Origin: Acidimicrobiaceae bacterium
GTDB lineage: Bacteria > Actinomycetota > Acidimicrobiia > Acidimicrobiales > Ilumatobacteraceae
Assembly: GCA_947458565.1 (NCBI GenBank)
Contig: CANGZK010000045.1
Coordinates: 1-8,637 of the forward strand
Reading direction: 5' to 3'
Length of the DNA: 8,637 nucleotides
Each line of letters starts with the position of its first letter. The first letter of the stretch is position 1. Of this stretch, positions 6,837 through 8,637 are shown in pieces. The notes beneath the pieces are model-generated. The model ran no database searches. It saw nothing but the letters and a program-made list of their open reading frames with translations, and was not told the DNA's origin. Made by a program: the position numbers and the translations under genes.

Positions 6837-7948
6837 TGACAAATTCTCGCCTGGTGCGATTGTTCGACGAATGCGGTCAGAGCCCTTGGCTTGACAATCT
6901 CAAGCGCGAATACATCACAACCGGAGCCCTGCAAGGAATTCTTGATACGGGCATACGTGGACTGACCTCTAATCCCACAATTTTTCAAAAAGCGATCCAA
7001 GGATCGCAAGACTACGACGAACAATTTCGTCAACTCACAGCACTTGGGCAATCGCCTCTTGAAAGTTACTGGGAACTCGTTGTGAAGGACATTCAAGATT
7101 CTCTTGATGTGTTTAGACCTCTTTACGAGTCTTCTAATCATTCAGATGGTTTCGTGAGTGTCGAAGTGGATCCAAACATGGCTCACGACTCTGCTGCCAC
7201 CGAGCATGCAGCACGCGAGTTAGATGTTCGTGTCGACCGTGACAATGTCATGATAAAGATCCCGGCAACTCAAGAAGGCATTCCTGTCATTCGCACAATG
7301 ATCAGCGAGGGTCGCAATGTCAACGTAACCCTTATATTTAGCCTGGATCGATACCAGGATGTCATGAATGCATACATCGAAGGTTTAGAGATTCTGAGCG
7401 CAAAAACAACTGGGACACTTTCTGGTGTTTCGAGCGTTGCGAGTTTCTTCATTTCGCGAGTCGACACGGAAATTGATAAGCGTTTGTTGCAAGTTGGAAC
7501 AGAAAAGTCGATTGCACTCTGTGGCACTGCGGCTATTTCGCAAGCAAAGCTCGCCTACCAGCTGTTTGCACAGACTTTTTCGGGACCTCGCTGGGCAACC
7601 CTTGTACGTCGTGGGGCCCGAGTGCAACGCCCGCTGTGGGCATCAACTTCAACAAAAAATCCTGCTTACCCCGACACCTTGTACGTCGATCAATTAATCG
7701 GAGCCGACACGGTAAACACCTTGCCCGACAACACCATGTTGGCTTTTAATGATCATGGAACGCCTAGTTCAACAATTGAGTCAGATGTTGACCTTGCTCA
7801 TTCGCAGTGGCAAGCGTTATCAGAACTAGGTGTAGATGTTGTGGAAGTTGCACAACAACTTGAGGCTGAAGGAGTTCGATCCTTTCAACAGAGTTTCACA
7901 GAGCTGATAGATGCCCTCAACGTGAAAGGGCTAGCTTTTCAACAATGA
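6836..7948 (+). CDS. tal: Transaldolase
   Basis: Transfers a dihydroxyacetone unit from sedoheptulose-7-phosphate to glyceraldehyde-3-phosphate, or the reverse, linking pentose phosphates with fructose-6-phosphate and erythrose-4-phosphate; cytoplasmic, partner of the transketolase encoded just upstream. The length of 370 residues fits the longer actinobacterial and cyanobacterial type. Motifs: GLTSNPTIF (42-50) near the N-terminus, FVSVEVDP (106-113), MIKIPAT (139-145) with Lys 141 as the Schiff-base residue, NVNVTLIFS (161-169), SGVSSVASFFISRVD (196-210), and the phosphate-binding segment WASTSTKNP (268-276). The barrel appears complete. No phosphoglucose isomerase domain is fused to it, unlike some bifunctional forms. 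The ATG overlaps the transketolase stop by one base, and the gene's own stop overlaps the next ATG (ATGA), so translation is probably coupled across all three genes. No frameshift or odd residue was noticed. Confidence 0.92.
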   Translation: MTNSRLVRLFDECGQSPWLDNLKREYITTGALQGILDTGIRGLTSNPTIFQKAIQGSQDYDEQFRQLTALGQSPLESYWELVVKDIQDSLDVFRPLYESSNHSDGFVSVEVDPNMAHDSAATEHAARELDVRVDRDNVMIKIPATQEGIPVIRTMISEGRNVNVTLIFSLDRYQDVMNAYIEGLEILSAKTTGTLSGVSSVASFFISRVDTEIDKRLLQVGTEKSIALCGTAAISQAKLAYQLFAQTFSGPRWATLVRRGARVQRPLWASTSTKNPAYPDTLYVDQLIGADTVNTLPDNTMLAFNDHGTPSSTIESDVDLAHSQWQALSELGVDVVEVAQQLEAEGVRSFQQSFTELIDALNVKGLAFQQ

Positions 7949-8637
7949 CTCAGTTCAGTGAACTGCAGAAGGCAATATCTGACCTCGTAGGTGAATTTGG
8001 CTCAATTCACAACACTGATTATGTAATGCAACTGATCGCAACGAGCCTCGAGCTTGGGACAGATAAAACATCAACTCTTGATCTCAAAATTGCTTCTTCG
8101 GCATTAAAAGAAATGCGTGAAGCGTTCGCAATGTTCCAGCCATTCACGCAACGACGCAAGGTGACAATCTTTGGTTCGGCAAGAACGAAGAAAGATGATC
8201 CTTTGTATTCGCACACCCTCAACGTTGCAAGAAGTCTCGCCGACGAAGGATGGATGGTGGTTACAGGAGCTGGCCCAGGGATTATGGAGGCCGGTATGGA
8301 AGGAGCGGGAAGAGAGCGTTCCATTGGCGTCTCGATTCGCCTACCGTTTGAGTCTTCGGCAAATTCAATCATTGCGGGCGATGAGAAATATGTTTCAATG
8401 CGATACTTCTTCACTCGCAAATTGATGCTGGTCAAAGAATCTCAAGCGTTTTTGTGTTTGCCAGGTGGCTTTGGCACGCTCGATGAGACTTTTGAATTAC
8501 TCACGCTCACACAAACTGGGAAGGGTGTGCCTGTCCCTATCGTGCTGCTGGATCTTCCGGGAGATCGGTTTTGGCATTCAATCGATGACCTGATACGAAA
8601 TCAACTGCTTGTTCGTGGACTTGTATCGCCAGAAGAC
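7945..8637 (+). CDS. LOG-family protein (nucleoside 5'-monophosphate phosphoribohydrolase-like), C-terminus beyond window
   Basis: Open to the right edge, giving 231 residues without a stop. Rossmann-like LOG family (once labelled lysine decarboxylase): characterised members cleave the N-glycosidic bond of nucleoside 5'-monophosphates, giving a free base and ribose-5-phosphate, and some activate cytokinins. Seen here: a helical N-terminal extension (1-70), a start of the fold at KVTIFGSAR (72-80), VTGAGPGIMEAG (106-117), the conserved FFTRK with Arg 158, and the signature PGGFGTLDE (173-181) with Glu 181. The N-terminal extension places it in the longer subgroup rather than among the short, roughly 190-residue LOG proteins. 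The true end is outside the window. The ATG overlaps the transaldolase stop by 4 bases; a purine run AAAGGG lies 14 bases upstream, rather far for a ribosome binding site. Being coupled to transketolase and transaldolase suits an enzyme that releases ribose-5-phosphate. Substrate unknown; family assignment strong. Confidence 0.85.
   Translation, partial: MTQFSELQKAISDLVGEFGSIHNTDYVMQLIATSLELGTDKTSTLDLKIASSALKEMREAFAMFQPFTQRRKVTIFGSARTKKDDPLYSHTLNVARSLADEGWMVVTGAGPGIMEAGMEGAGRERSIGVSIRLPFESSANSIIAGDEKYVSMRYFFTRKLMLVKESQAFLCLPGGFGTLDETFELLTLTQTGKGVPVPIVLLDLPGDRFWHSIDDLIRNQLLVRGLVSPED

Overview
The window looks like a chromosomal segment of a planktonic, Acidimicrobiia-like actinobacterium with moderate GC. 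This rests on the type of transketolase and transaldolase seen, the ADP-forming acyl-CoA synthetase with fused domains, the very tight gene packing (41 bp is the largest gap between genes), the use of GTG/TTG starts and apparently leaderless promoters. The lineage is an inference from protein character; no search was run.

Left part, minus strand (105-3310): an ADP-forming acyl-CoA synthetase gene (ATP-grasp half first) is followed, with a 4-base ATGA overlap, by a dacB-type PBP4 (D-alanyl-D-alanine carboxypeptidase) gene. The dacB frame does not finish properly. Near base 121 its sequence stops and is replaced by the 3'-truncated end of a plus-strand short-chain dehydrogenase (SDR). Two convergent genes are therefore cut at one point, which suggests an assembly chimera or a recent rearrangement.

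Right part, plus strand (3352 to the right edge): a compact operon reads nagA (N-acetylglucosamine-6-phosphate deacetylase), a small unrecognised protein possibly of the DUF6941 type, transketolase, transaldolase, and the first 231 residues of a LOG-family nucleotide phosphoribohydrolase that runs off the window. The last three are linked by 1-base and 4-base overlaps. The two transcription units diverge from a short gap (3311-3351) that holds overlapping candidate promoters, each with a TANNNT -10 box exactly 8 bases from its start codon.

Taken together, the plus-strand genes could feed the non-oxidative pentose phosphate pathway. NagA leads to glucosamine-6-phosphate and on to fructose-6-phosphate, LOG-type enzymes release ribose-5-phosphate from nucleotides, and transketolase and transaldolase interconvert these sugars. 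NagA also releases acetate, which the divergently transcribed ADP-forming synthetase could activate. I see no RNA genes, CRISPR arrays, insertion sequences or convincing terminators, and no gene-free stretch over 300 bases.
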